A stretch of 64,000 nt of DNA from Streptomyces verrucosisporus (GCF_017114865.1 NZ_JADEYH010000002.1:434001-498000); one strand, 5' to 3'; positions 54,804 through 63,798 are shown, counted from the first letter of the stretch. Notes: generated by a model from the sequence alone, not told the origin. Program-made: numbers and translations.

Positions 54804-56831
54804 GTGCGCCATGTGACCAGCCTGCCGTACGCGATCAAGGAAGAGGAGCACGTGTGGATCCCGGTCTCCGACGGGACCCGCCTGGCGGCCCGGATCTGGC
54901 GGCCGGTCTCCTCCGACGGCGAACCGGTGCCCGCGGTGCTGGAGTACATCCCCTACCGCAGGCGCGATCTGACCTCGGTGCGCGACTCGATCCACCACCC
55001 CTACATCGCGGGCCACGGCTACGCCTGCGTGCGGGTGGACATCCGCGGCACCGGCGAGTCCGAGGGGGTGCTGCGCGACGAGTACCTGGAGGTGGAGCAG
55101 ACCGACGCCGAGGACGTGCTGGCCTGGCTCGCCGAGCAGCCCTGGTGTGACGGGCGGACGGGGATGATGGGCATCTCCTGGGGCGCCTTCGCCGCTCTCC
55201 AGGTCGCCGCCCGGCGTCCGCCGAGCCTGGGGGCGATCGTCATCTCCTCCTTCACCGACGACCGGTACGCCGACGACATGCACTACATGGGCGGCTGCCT
55301 GCTGTCGGACAACCTGGCCGAGGCGGGCACGATGTTCGCCTACGGCACCTGCCCGCCGGACCCGGCGCTGGTGGGCGAGCGGTGGCGCCGGATGTGGCTG
55401 GAGCGGCTGGAGAACACCCGGCCGTGGGCGCTGGAGTGGCTGCGCCACCAGCGGCGCGACGACTACTGGCGGCACGCCTCGGTCTGCGAGGACTACTCGG
55501 CGGTGAACGTGCCGGTGCTGGCCTCCAGCGGCTGGGCGGACGGCTACTCCAACGCCGTCACGCGACTGCTCCGGAACCTGGACGTGCCCCGCAGGGGCCT
55601 GATCGGGCCGTGGTCGCACAAGTACCCGCACCTGGGGCAGCCGGGCCCGGCCGTCGGCTACCTCCAGGAGGTGGTGCGCTGGTGGGACCACTGGCTCAAG
55701 GGCGCCGACAACGGGGTGATGGAAGGGCCGATGCTGCGTGCCTGGATGCAGGAGAGCGTGCCGCCCTCGACCTCGTACGAGGAGCGGCCCGGCCGCTGGG
55801 TGGGCGAGCCGTCCTGGCCGTCGCCGCACATCACCCCCACCGTGCTGCCGCTGGGCGCGCACCGCCTCCACCGGCCGGAGGAGGAGCCCCGGGAGGCGGA
55901 GCTGACGGTGCAGTCGCCGCTGTCGGTGGGCCAGTTCGCCGGCAAGTGGGCCTCCTACAACGCGCCGCCGGACCTGCCCTACGACCAGCGCGAGGAGGAC
56001 GGCGGGTCGATGGTCTTCGACACCGAGCCGCTGGCCGAGCGGGTGGAGATCCTGGGCGCGCCGAGCGTGGAGCTGGAGCTGTCGGTGAGCGAGCCGGTGG
56101 CGATGGTCGCGGCCCGCCTGTCGGATGTGGCCCCCGACGGCCGCGCCACCCGCGTCACCTACGGGCTGCTCAACCTCACCCGGCTGGGCGGCCACGAGGC
56201 GGAGCCCGCGCCGCTTCAGCCCGGCCGCCGCTACCGGGCGACGGTGCAGCTCAACGGTGTGGCGCAGGCCTTCCCGCCGGGCCACCGCATCCGGCTGTCG
56301 CTGTCGACCTCGTACTGGCCGCTGGCCTGGCCGCCGCCGTGCCCGGCGCTGCTGAGCGTGTACGCGCCCGGCAGTTCCCTGACCCTGCCGGTGCGCCCGG
56401 TGGCGGAGTCCGACGAGGTGGCCGGGGAGCCGTTCGGCGAGCCCGAGGGCGCCGAGCCGGTCCGCACCCGCCAGGTCGAGCCGCCCGAGCAGCGCTGGGA
56501 GGTCTCCCGGAACCTGGTGGACTACGGGTCGGCACTGGAGATCGTCAAGGACGGCGGGACGGTCCACTTCGAGGAGATCGACCTGGACGTGCGCCGCCGC
56601 GCCTACGAGCGCTACGACTCGGCGGCCGACGACTTCACCTCGGTCCGGGGCGAGTCGCAGTGGACGATGGAGTTCTCGCGCGGCGACTGGAACGCACGGA
56701 CGGTGACCCGCACGGTGCTCAGCTGCACCGAGGAGGAGTTCGTGGTCGACGCCACGCTGGACGGGTACGAGGGGGAGCGCCGGGTGTTCTCCCGCACCTG
56801 GAACGAGACGCTGCCCCGCGACCACGTCTGA
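54804..56831 (+). CDS. CocE/NonD-family serine hydrolase (X-Pro dipeptidyl-peptidase S15-like)
   Basis: The 675-residue enzyme has an alpha/beta-hydrolase domain with nucleophile Ser in MMGISWGAFAALQ (about residue 125), Asp in SSGWADGYSNAV (about 246) and His in GPWSHKYPH (about 273). A C-terminal jelly-roll domain follows (about 380-560, with FPPGHRIRLSLSTSYWPLAWP). Family members cleave esters or amides (cocaine esterase, X-Pro peptidases, glutaryl acylases). GTG start with GGAGG about ten bases upstream. No signal peptide. Its pairing with an ATP-grasp ligase suggests that ligase and hydrolase act on the same amide, which is inference. Confidence 0.88.
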   Translation: MRHVTSLPYAIKEEEHVWIPVSDGTRLAARIWRPVSSDGEPVPAVLEYIPYRRRDLTSVRDSIHHPYIAGHGYACVRVDIRGTGESEGVLRDEYLEVEQTDAEDVLAWLAEQPWCDGRTGMMGISWGAFAALQVAARRPPSLGAIVISSFTDDRYADDMHYMGGCLLSDNLAEAGTMFAYGTCPPDPALVGERWRRMWLERLENTRPWALEWLRHQRRDDYWRHASVCEDYSAVNVPVLASSGWADGYSNAVTRLLRNLDVPRRGLIGPWSHKYPHLGQPGPAVGYLQEVVRWWDHWLKGADNGVMEGPMLRAWMQESVPPSTSYEERPGRWVGEPSWPSPHITPTVLPLGAHRLHRPEEEPREAELTVQSPLSVGQFAGKWASYNAPPDLPYDQREEDGGSMVFDTEPLAERVEILGAPSVELELSVSEPVAMVAARLSDVAPDGRATRVTYGLLNLTRLGGHEAEPAPLQPGRRYRATVQLNGVAQAFPPGHRIRLSLSTSYWPLAWPPPCPALLSVYAPGSSLTLPVRPVAESDEVAGEPFGEPEGAEPVRTRQVEPPEQRWEVSRNLVDYGSALEIVKDGGTVHFEEIDLDVRRRAYERYDSAADDFTSVRGESQWTMEFSRGDWNARTVTRTVLSCTEEEFVVDATLDGYEGERRVFSRTWNETLPRDHV

Positions 56832-56840
56832 CCGCGTGCC

Positions 56841-56885
56841 TCCGCTCCCTTCCGGGCCGGGTCTCCCGGGCCGGAAGGGAGCGGA
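56841..56885. terminator. Hairpin terminator after the CocE-type gene
   Basis: A 15-bp outer stem (56841-56855 with 56871-56885) and a short inner stem around TCT. It lies between converging genes. Confidence 0.8.
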
Positions 56886-56907
56886 GCCGGGGGCCGGGGA
56901 GCGGGGC

Positions 56908-57525
56908 TCAGAGCTTGAGCGACCACTGGGCCGGCTCCGTGGTGAAGTCCAGCAGATCGACCTCGACGTCGAGGTTCCCGGCGCTGGCCGGGGCGTCGAA
57001 GGCGAACCGCGCGGTGGCCTTCTTGCCCGGCAGCAAGTTGCCCTCGAAACCGGAGCCGATCTCGTCGTCGAAGACCTGCTCGGCCTCCACGCCGTTCTCG
57101 CCGGCGCGGGCGGAGAGGGCGATCAGGCCGATGTCGGTCTTCTTGTCGCCGGTGTTCTCCAGGGTGACGGTGATCTGGTGGGCCTTGTTGCCCTCGGTGT
57201 GGCCGAGGGCGTACTCGCCCGGGGTGTAGGAGGACGCCTCGGAGACGGTGATCTTCAGGCCGCTGCTGTAGGAGGCGGTGTCGCCCGCGGACAGCGGACC
57301 GTCCCCGCGCTCCTGTCCGGCCTCCGCGCCCTTCCCGCCCTCGGAATCCTCTGCGTCCTCGGCGCCCTTGGAGTCCTGGCCCTTCGTGTCGCCGCCGGAC
57401 GAGGCCTTGGTGACGGTCGGCTCCTCGGCCGCCCCGCAGGCGGTCATACCTCCCGCGGCGAGGACGGCGACGGCCGCGGCGGCGATCAGACGCTTGCGGG
57501 CGGTGCGGGACTGCTGTGCGGGCAT
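56908..57525 (-). CDS. Lipoprotein with a DUF4352-type immunoglobulin-like domain
   Basis: The ATG at 57525 has GGAAGG seven bases upstream (205 residues). A basic n-region, a hydrophobic stretch and the lipobox GGMTAC put the lipidated Cys at about 30. A disordered Asp/Glu/Lys/Gly linker follows (about 35-75). Then comes a beta-rich domain (SGLKITVSEASSY, HQITVTLENTGDKKTDIGL, FEGNLLPGKKATARFAF) of the type called DUF4352. Expected on the outer face of the membrane. Function unknown; longer upstream start codons overlap the operator region and are rejected. Confidence 0.85.
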   Translation of the reverse strand: MPAQQSRTARKRLIAAAAVAVLAAGGMTACGAAEEPTVTKASSGGDTKGQDSKGAEDAEDSEGGKGAEAGQERGDGPLSAGDTASYSSGLKITVSEASSYTPGEYALGHTEGNKAHQITVTLENTGDKKTDIGLIALSARAGENGVEAEQVFDDEIGSGFEGNLLPGKKATARFAFDAPASAGNLDVEVDLLDFTTEPAQWSLKL

Positions 57526-57606
57526 GCGAGAACCTTCCGGGCACGCCGGGCCGGGCGGCCCGGACCTTCGAATCGGTGCGACCACTACAGCAAACCTTGT
57601 GAATAG

Positions 57607-57653
57607 AGTCAACCGACATAGAGTTGTCAAGTGAAGTCAACTCTTGTTGTAAC
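57607..57653. promoter_or_regulatory. Cluster of alternating GTTGAC-type half-sites
   Basis: GTCAAC (57608-57613 and 57636-57641) and its near complement GTTGTC/GTTGTA (57623 and 57646) alternate. The central pair gives the perfect repeat GAGTTG-N11-CAACTC (57621-57643). The stretch is AT-rich for this genome and lies between the divergent lipoprotein and methylase-like genes. Confidence 0.6.
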
Positions 57654-57713
57654 CGTCCGGGCTGTCACGTCACGAGCCCGCCCGGGCGCTCGGCGCGGGG
57701 AGGAGCCGGCCCG

Positions 57714-58886
57714 ATGGCGGACGAGACGACACAGGCCACCGCTGCCGCTCGGCCGGCCGGGGACGAGCACCCACCGCGCGTCCGCGGCGGTCCTCTCCGG
57801 GCAACGTTGCGTGAGCGGGCCTGGCAGGAGATCGCCGCCGCCCCCGGCGGAGCCGCCGCCGCCCTGGTGCGCGCCGGTGAGGAACTGCTGCTGGGCGGCG
57901 GGCGGCCCGTTCCCGGCCCGCTCGGCGAACTCGCCGGTGAGCTCGGGGCCGCCGGGGCGTACTCCTTCCTGCTCGACCGCCACCTCGATTGCCGCCTCGG
58001 CCCCACTCCTCGCGGGGCCGCCCACGCCCCGCCCGGCACCGCCGGGCTAATGGCCGCCCTGGCCGGCCCTGCGGCCACCGTGCTCGACCCCGTCTGCGGG
58101 TCCGGTGCCCTGCTCGCCGCCGCCTTCGGAGCCGGCGGCCGCACCCGGCCCGCACGGCTGTGCGGTCAGGAGACGGACCCGTGCCTCGTTCGGCTTGCCG
58201 CCCTCCGCCTCGCGCTGCTCGGCGCCACCGCGCAGGTGCGCATCGGCGACGCCCTGCGCAGCCCCGCCCCGAGTGCGGACGGCCCCGGCGCGCTCGTGGA
58301 CGCCGCGCTCTGCCGGCCGCCGTCCGGCGAACGGGACTGGGAGTGCGAGGAGTTGGCGTACAACCCCCGCTGGGAGTACGGACTGCCCGCACGCGCCGAG
58401 TCCGAACTGGCCTGGGCGCAGCACTGCCTGTCCCGGCTGCGACCGGGCGGCACCGCCGTGCTGCTGATGCCCCCCGCCACCGCATCCCGGCGCACGGGCC
58501 GCCGGGTGCGCGCCGCCCTGCTGCGCCGGGGAGCGCTGCGCGCGGTCGTCGCGCTGCCCGCCGCGGCCGCACGCCCGGGCGGCCCCCCGCCGCACCTGTG
58601 GGTGTTGCGCAGGCCGGGCGGACCGGAGGGAGCCCCCGCGGCCCGGCTCCTGCTCGTCGACGCCGGAGCCCGCCACCGGGCCGGGGAAGGGCACCGGACG
58701 CCGCCCCGGGAGGAGCCGCACCGCATCGTGCTGGATGCCCGGCGGACCTTCGAGCGCCACGGAGGGGTTTCCGGGGAACCCGGCGTCAGCGCCTGCGCCG
58801 CCGTCATCGGCCTGCTCGACGAGCACGTGGACGTGTCGCCCGGCCGGCACCTGCACGCGGCCGGGAAGACCGCCGCCCCGGGGTGA
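57714..58886 (+). CDS. N6-DNA-methylase-like protein with a degenerate catalytic motif
   Basis: The protein (390 residues) has the SAM-binding motif of gamma-type N6-adenine methylases, VLDPVCGSGALLAAAFGAG (about 122-140), and acidic motif GQETDPCLVRLAALRL. Where the catalytic NPPY/F should be it reads ALCRPPSGERDWECEE (about 200), so the Asn and aromatic residue are gone. No target-recognition domain follows. The N-terminal region is helical (RERAWQEIAAAPGG). It may bind SAM or DNA without methylating, perhaps as a regulator; this is inference. The ATG has GGAGG about ten bases upstream. Confidence 0.78.
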   Translation: MADETTQATAAARPAGDEHPPRVRGGPLRATLRERAWQEIAAAPGGAAAALVRAGEELLLGGGRPVPGPLGELAGELGAAGAYSFLLDRHLDCRLGPTPRGAAHAPPGTAGLMAALAGPAATVLDPVCGSGALLAAAFGAGGRTRPARLCGQETDPCLVRLAALRLALLGATAQVRIGDALRSPAPSADGPGALVDAALCRPPSGERDWECEELAYNPRWEYGLPARAESELAWAQHCLSRLRPGGTAVLLMPPATASRRTGRRVRAALLRRGALRAVVALPAAAARPGGPPPHLWVLRRPGGPEGAPAARLLLVDAGARHRAGEGHRTPPREEPHRIVLDARRTFERHGGVSGEPGVSACAAVIGLLDEHVDVSPGRHLHAAGKTAAPG

Positions 58887-59053
58887 GGGCCCGGGCCGGG
58901 GGCCGGGCCGGAAGCCGCCCGCACCGCCGCGCCACGGGCCGGGACGCGGCCGGGCATCGGAACGGTATCGGCCCGCGAACACCGGACCGTACTGTCCGCG
59001 GCGGTGTATACCCTTCGCACCGAACGACGTCGCAACAGGGAGTCAGAGCGCTG

Positions 59054-59743
59054 ATGTACGGTCCGCCGGCCACCCCGCCCTCCGCACCGTCCCGCCGCGG
59101 ACCCGGGGCCGGGGGCATCGCGCTGCGAGTGCTCTTCGCCTCCTTCCCGGTGTGGTCGCTGGGGCTGCTGGCCTGGGTCCCGTCGCTGCGCTTCGCGATC
59201 ATCCGCAGAAGGCCCCTGGACTGGGCGGTCCTCGCGGTGAGCGTGGTGCTGACCGTTGCCTACGTGGTGCTGCTGGTCAACGTCCCCGAGAGCGAGCCGG
59301 GTGAGGACGGCACGGCGCAGGCCGGGGCCGGTCTGTACATATTCCTGCTCATCGTCGGCTCCGTGGTCCACGCCGTCCTCGGCGACCGCTTCCCGCGCGA
59401 CCCCGCCCCGGACCGGGCGGCCGCGTCCGTGCCGGGCGCCCCTCTGCCGGGCGGCCCCCACGCATCCGCCCACCCGGCCCCGCCCGCCCCCCGGTCCCCC
59501 GGGTTCGCCGACGCGCCCACCGCCTACGGCCACCCGCGCCCCCCGGCGTACGGCTACCCCCAGCAACCCCAGCCCCAGCCGCAACCCCAGCCCCAGTCCC
59601 CGCCCGCACAGCCTCCGCAGTCGCCGCGCATGCGCCAGGTCGCCTCCGAGCTGGACGAGCTCGGCGAGCTGCTGCGGGGGCGCGACGGGCACGAGGACGG
59701 ACACGGCGGAGGGCACGGCGGCGACGGGCGGTACGGCCGGTGA
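59054..59743 (+). CDS. Small membrane protein with a Pro/Gln repeat region
   Basis: The 229-residue protein has a Pro-rich N-terminus, three hydrophobic segments (about 22-45, 55-75 and 96-114) and a long Pro/Ala/Gln-rich segment (GYPQQP then QPQPQPQPQ). It ends in a short helix (MRQVASELDELGELL) and a His/Gly-rich tail. Its stop overlaps the kinase start (GTGA), so the two are coupled and may interact. TATACC near 59010 could be the -10 box. Function unknown. Confidence 0.78.
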   Translation: MYGPPATPPSAPSRRGPGAGGIALRVLFASFPVWSLGLLAWVPSLRFAIIRRRPLDWAVLAVSVVLTVAYVVLLVNVPESEPGEDGTAQAGAGLYIFLLIVGSVVHAVLGDRFPRDPAPDRAAASVPGAPLPGGPHASAHPAPPAPRSPGFADAPTAYGHPRPPAYGYPQQPQPQPQPQPQSPPAQPPQSPRMRQVASELDELGELLRGRDGHEDGHGGGHGGDGRYGR

Positions 59744-61155
59744 ACGGACGCCTGATCTCCGGCCGCTACCAGCTGACCGAACCGCTGGGGCAGGGTGCCA
59801 TGGGCCAGGTCTGGGGAGGCCAGGACCTCGGCCTCGGCGGCCGCCGGGTCGCCGTGAAGCTGATGCACTCCGGGCAGGTCGCCTCCCTGTCCGGCGGTAC
59901 GGACCCGGATGAGCTGCGCGAGCGGTTCGAGCGCGAGTGCCGCGTCACCGCCCAGATCGACCACCCCGGCCTGGTCGCCGTCCACGACGCGGGCCGGGAC
60001 GGCGACGAGCTGTACCTGGTGATGCAGCGCCTGGAGGGCAGCGACCTGCGCGACCACCTCGCCGAGCGGGAGCCCTACCCGCCGCAGTGGGCCGTGGCCG
60101 TCGCCGCCCAGATGTGCTCGGCCCTGGCAGCCGTGCACGAGGTCGGCATCGTCCACCGGGACCTCAAGCCGGGCAACGCCATCGTGCGGCCCGACGGCCG
60201 GGTGGTCATCCTCGACCTGGGTGTCGCGGCCGTGCGGTCGGCCGGGGACACCACCCGGCTGACCCGCACCGGCTCCCTCATCGGCACCCCCGTCTACATG
60301 GCGCCCGAGCAGGCCATGGGCGGCAGCCCCGTCGGCCCCCGCTCCGACCTGTACGCGCTGGGCGTGCTGCTGTACGAACTCCTCACCGGCCAGGTCCCCT
60401 TCAACGCCCCCGAGCCGACCGGGCTGCTGTACAAGAAGCTCCACCACACGCCCCCGCGGGTGCGCGAGCTGCGCCCGGACGCGCCCGCCGAGCTGGACGA
60501 GCTGGTGTGGCGGCTGCTCGACAAGGAGCCCGACGGGCGCCCCGCGGACGCCCACGAGGTGTACGCCGCCCTCGCGCCGCTGCTGCCCCGGCCCGGTCAG
60601 GACGGCCCCGCCCCGCCGCTGGACCCGACCCGCCCGTTCCGCCGGCCCATGGCCCCCTGGCCGCCGCGTGGCCGGGCCGCGGGCCCGCCGCCGGCGCCGG
60701 GCCCGGAGCCCACGGTGGTCGTACGGCCCTCCGCGCCCCCGCCCGGTCCCGGAGCCGGGCCCGTGTACGGCACCCCGCCGCCGTCCGCCCCCGGCTCCCC
60801 CGCCGGTCCCGGTCCCGCCCCCGGCTTCGGACCGCCCCCGCCGCCGGCCGATCTGGGCGCCACCCTGGAGGAGGTCCGCACCCTGCTCTCCTCCGGCCAC
60901 TACACGCGCGTCGCCGACCTGCTCGGCGACGCCCTTCCGGCCGCCGTCGCCGAGCACGGGGCGCACTCGCCCGTCGTCCGCAGCCTGCGCAAGCAGTACG
61001 CGGCGGTGCTGCTGGACACCGGCCAGTACGCGCGGGCGCTGCCCGAGATCAGCCGGCTCGCCCAGGAGTACGCCGCCGAACGCGGCCCGTACGACCCGGT
61101 GGTCGTCCAGCTCCGCCAGGACGAGGCGCTGTGCCTGGAGCGGCTCGGCCGCTGA
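59740..61155 (+). CDS. Eukaryotic-type Ser/Thr protein kinase with C-terminal TPR-like region
   Basis: In 471 residues the kinase domain (about 10-275) has the Gly loop LGQGAMGQVWGG, the ATP Lys in VAVKLM, the catalytic loop IVHRDLKPGNAI, and DLG in place of DFG (the metal-binding Asp is kept). Activation and APE segments are present (GTPVYMAPEQAMGG). A Pro/Gly-rich linker (about 285-365) leads to a helical region (about 370-471; SGHYTRVADLLGDALPAA, DTGQYARALPEISRLAQEY) that looks like tetratricopeptide repeats. No membrane segment, so cytosolic. It is coupled by overlap to the upstream membrane protein. Confidence 0.9.
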   Translation: MNGRLISGRYQLTEPLGQGAMGQVWGGQDLGLGGRRVAVKLMHSGQVASLSGGTDPDELRERFERECRVTAQIDHPGLVAVHDAGRDGDELYLVMQRLEGSDLRDHLAEREPYPPQWAVAVAAQMCSALAAVHEVGIVHRDLKPGNAIVRPDGRVVILDLGVAAVRSAGDTTRLTRTGSLIGTPVYMAPEQAMGGSPVGPRSDLYALGVLLYELLTGQVPFNAPEPTGLLYKKLHHTPPRVRELRPDAPAELDELVWRLLDKEPDGRPADAHEVYAALAPLLPRPGQDGPAPPLDPTRPFRRPMAPWPPRGRAAGPPPAPGPEPTVVVRPSAPPPGPGAGPVYGTPPPSAPGSPAGPGPAPGFGPPPPPADLGATLEEVRTLLSSGHYTRVADLLGDALPAAVAEHGAHSPVVRSLRKQYAAVLLDTGQYARALPEISRLAQEYAAERGPYDPVVVQLRQDEALCLERLGR

Positions 61156-61334
61156 CCGGGGCGGCCGGGCCCGGTCGGGAGGCCATCCACCGGGCGTACG
61201 TTCAGAGTTCACCCGGGTGTCCCCTCGAAGGCACCCGGTGTGACCGGCACGTGACTACCCTCCGCCCGAGGGGCCGGCGGCCGTGGACCGCGGGCGTCCG
61301 GCCCGCCGCCCTGTCCGCAGCGTCTGGAAACCAC

Positions 61335-62318
61335 GTGCCGAAGCTCTCAGTGATCGTCCCCTTCCACAACGTCCAGGAGTACGCGCAGGACACCCTGCGC
61401 AGCCTCGCGGCCAACGCGCGACCGGGTACGGAGTTCGTCCTGGTCGACGACTGCTCCACGGACGCCACCGCGGAGATCCTCGACCGGGCCGTGAACGACC
61501 TGCCGCGCGCCCGTCTGGTGCGGCACGAGGAGAACCGGGGGATCGCGCAGGCCCGCAACACCGGCATCGAGGCCGCCGAGGGCGAGTACCTGACCTTCCT
61601 CGACGGCGACGACTGGTACGCGCCCGGCTATCTGCGGGAGCTGCTCCACGCCGCCGAGGAGCTGGACTGCGACTTCGTGCGCACCGACCATGTGCAGTCC
61701 ACCGGACGCGACCGCACCGTCAAGCGGGCCCCGGCCCGGCGGCGGGACGCGGTGCTGAGCACCAGGGACGCCATCGCGCCGGCCGAGATGGAGACGATGG
61801 TGGACTACCCCTTCGTCTGGGCCGGGATCTACCGGCGCGGCCTGTTCGAGACCGGCGGCGACGGCCTGGGCATGCGGTTCACCACCCATCTGCGCACCGC
61901 CGAGGACCGCGTCTTCACGTGGCAGCTCCACCTGCGGGCGAGGACGTTCGCGACGGTCGGCCTGCTCGGCGTCTTCTACCGGCGCGGGGTCACCACCTCG
62001 CTGACCCAGATCCGTGACGCCCGGCAGCTGGACTTCATACCGGCCCACGACCTGATCCTGGCCGAGGTCGCCGCCGACCGGGAGGCCGAGCGCTTCCTGC
62101 CCAAGATCGTGCGGACCTACTGCGCCATGATCGCCTTCCACGCGGCGAACGCCCACCGCTACGAGCCGGCCGCCGCGCGGCGGCTCAAGCACGAGTCGGC
62201 GGCGGCGCTGCGCCGGATGCCGCGCGAGGTGCTGGAGCGGACCCTGACGTCGATGGACCACGAGCGCGCCAGAACGCTGCGGCGGCTGCTGGGCGGCACG
62301 GCACGGAAGGCGGCCTGA
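61335..62318 (+). CDS. Family 2 glycosyltransferase
   Basis: The 327-residue protein has a GT-A fold with LSVIVPFHNVQEYAQDTL at the start, FVLVDDCSTDATAEIL, GIAQARNTGIEAAEGEYL and the metal-binding FLDGDDWY (DxD type). The C-terminal half is helical, without membrane segments. The GTG at 61335 begins directly before the conserved fold; a GGA is upstream, but no strong ribosome-binding site is seen. A TACCCT box near 61253 may be the promoter. It ends two bases before the next gene, so one operon with the polysialyltransferase-like protein. Donor and acceptor unknown. Confidence 0.9.
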   Translation: MPKLSVIVPFHNVQEYAQDTLRSLAANARPGTEFVLVDDCSTDATAEILDRAVNDLPRARLVRHEENRGIAQARNTGIEAAEGEYLTFLDGDDWYAPGYLRELLHAAEELDCDFVRTDHVQSTGRDRTVKRAPARRRDAVLSTRDAIAPAEMETMVDYPFVWAGIYRRGLFETGGDGLGMRFTTHLRTAEDRVFTWQLHLRARTFATVGLLGVFYRRGVTTSLTQIRDARQLDFIPAHDLILAEVAADREAERFLPKIVRTYCAMIAFHAANAHRYEPAAARRLKHESAAALRRMPREVLERTLTSMDHERARTLRRLLGGTARKAA

Positions 62319-62319
62319 C

Positions 62320-63798
62320 ATGGCTGGCACCACGGACATCACCGGCGCCATGGACACCGCGGACGCCACCGGCGGGAGCGGAAGCGGCGCGGGCGGGGGC
62401 ACCCGCGTCCAGATCTTCGAGGTCTCCACCCTCTACGGCGCCGCCACGCTCGCCGCCGCCCTGGACGCGGGCCTGTTCGGGCCGTGGCACCGGACGCGGC
62501 GCGTACTGCTGGTCTCCAACAACGCCGAGGTCCCCGAGACCGCCTCCCGGCTGGACGGCATGCGAGGCTGGCACCGGCTGGCCGCCCGTTTCGACCGGGT
62601 GATCGACTGGAACGACGCCATCCGCCCCCACCACCCCAGCACCTGGGGCCCGGCGGGCAGAGACTGCCCGCTGTGGGAGCGGATGTTCCGCGCGAGCTGG
62701 GGCCTGGGCGACGGGCCGGTCGACCTCGTCGTGGAGTCCGTGCACGTCAGCCCGGCGAGGGCGCTGGCCTCGATCTTCGCCGGCGCCTCCGTCCACGTCT
62801 ACGCCGACGGCCTGATGAGCTACGGCCCCACCCGCGAGAAGCTGCCGCAGGCCCTGGCCTGCCGCGTCCAGCGGCTGCTCCACCTCGATCTGGTGCCCGG
62901 CCTGACGCCGCTGCTGCTGACCGAGTACGGGGTGCCGTCCGAACTGGTGCCGAACGGGGTCTTCCGCTCGGTCCTGGACGAACTCGACGACGCCGCCGGG
63001 GGGGACGACGGCCTGGACGCCGAACTCGACCCGGACGGCGAGGGCATGCCCACCGCCGTACTGCTGGGCCAGTACCTGGCTGCACTGGGCATCCTCACCG
63101 CGGACGAGGAGGAGGCGCTGCACGAGCGGATGCTGCGCGGCGCCGCCGCGGCCGGGCACCGCACGGTCCTCTTCAAGCCCCACCCCACCGCGCCCGCCCG
63201 CTACTCCAGGGTGCTGGAGAAGGCCGCCGCCGACACCGGGGTACGGCTGGTGGTGCCGAAGCGGCCGATGCTGGCCGAGACCGTCTTCCGGCGGTGCCGC
63301 CCGAAGCTGGTCGTGGGCTGCTTCTCCACCGCGCTGCTCACCGCCTCCGCCCTGTACGGCGTGCCCGTCGCCCGGGTGGGCACCGGGCCGCTGCTGGACC
63401 GGCTGACGCCGTACCAGAACAGCAACCGCGTCCCGCTGACGCTCGTCGACGCCCTCGTGCCCGATCTGGAGGCACCGGGGGAGGGGAAGGGCCCGCGCGG
63501 TGAGGTGGTCACCGAGTCCGCGGAGGCGGTGCGGCGGGCCGAGCCGCTGGTGCGGGCCGTCGGGTACTGCATGCAGGCCGAGCGCTACCCCGCCCTGCGG
63601 GCCGAGGCCGAGGAGTGGCTGGCGGCCCGTCTGGACGACACCACGGTCCGCTACTTCAAGCGGCGCCGGCTGACCGCGCTCGGCCTGCCCGGAGGGCTCG
63701 CGCCCGGCCTGGTGCGCCGTCTGCCCGGCAGTGACCACGCGCTGCGCGCCGCGCGCCGGGTCAGGCGGGCTGCGGCCGCCCGCGCCCGCGGGAAGTGA
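62320..63798 (+). CDS. Polysialyltransferase-like (alpha-2,8-polysialyltransferase family) glycosyltransferase
   Basis: The 492-residue protein has a short Gly/Thr-rich N-terminus. The fold then starts at VQIFEVSTLYGAATLAAALDAG, with LVSNNAEVPET, VVESVHVSP and VHVYADGLMSYGP. The C-terminal half has TVLFKPHPTAPARY (the KPHP motif of capsule-type CMP-sugar transferases) and VVGCFSTALLTASALYGVPV. These features match the bacterial polysialyltransferase-related family. The ATG follows the GT2 stop by one base. No CMP-sialic-acid synthesis genes are in the window, so the transferred sugar is unknown. A 19-bp hairpin follows. Confidence 0.85.
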   Translation: MAGTTDITGAMDTADATGGSGSGAGGGTRVQIFEVSTLYGAATLAAALDAGLFGPWHRTRRVLLVSNNAEVPETASRLDGMRGWHRLAARFDRVIDWNDAIRPHHPSTWGPAGRDCPLWERMFRASWGLGDGPVDLVVESVHVSPARALASIFAGASVHVYADGLMSYGPTREKLPQALACRVQRLLHLDLVPGLTPLLLTEYGVPSELVPNGVFRSVLDELDDAAGGDDGLDAELDPDGEGMPTAVLLGQYLAALGILTADEEEALHERMLRGAAAAGHRTVLFKPHPTAPARYSRVLEKAAADTGVRLVVPKRPMLAETVFRRCRPKLVVGCFSTALLTASALYGVPVARVGTGPLLDRLTPYQNSNRVPLTLVDALVPDLEAPGEGKGPRGEVVTESAEAVRRAEPLVRAVGYCMQAERYPALRAEAEEWLAARLDDTTVRYFKRRRLTALGLPGGLAPGLVRRLPGSDHALRAARRVRRAAAARARGK

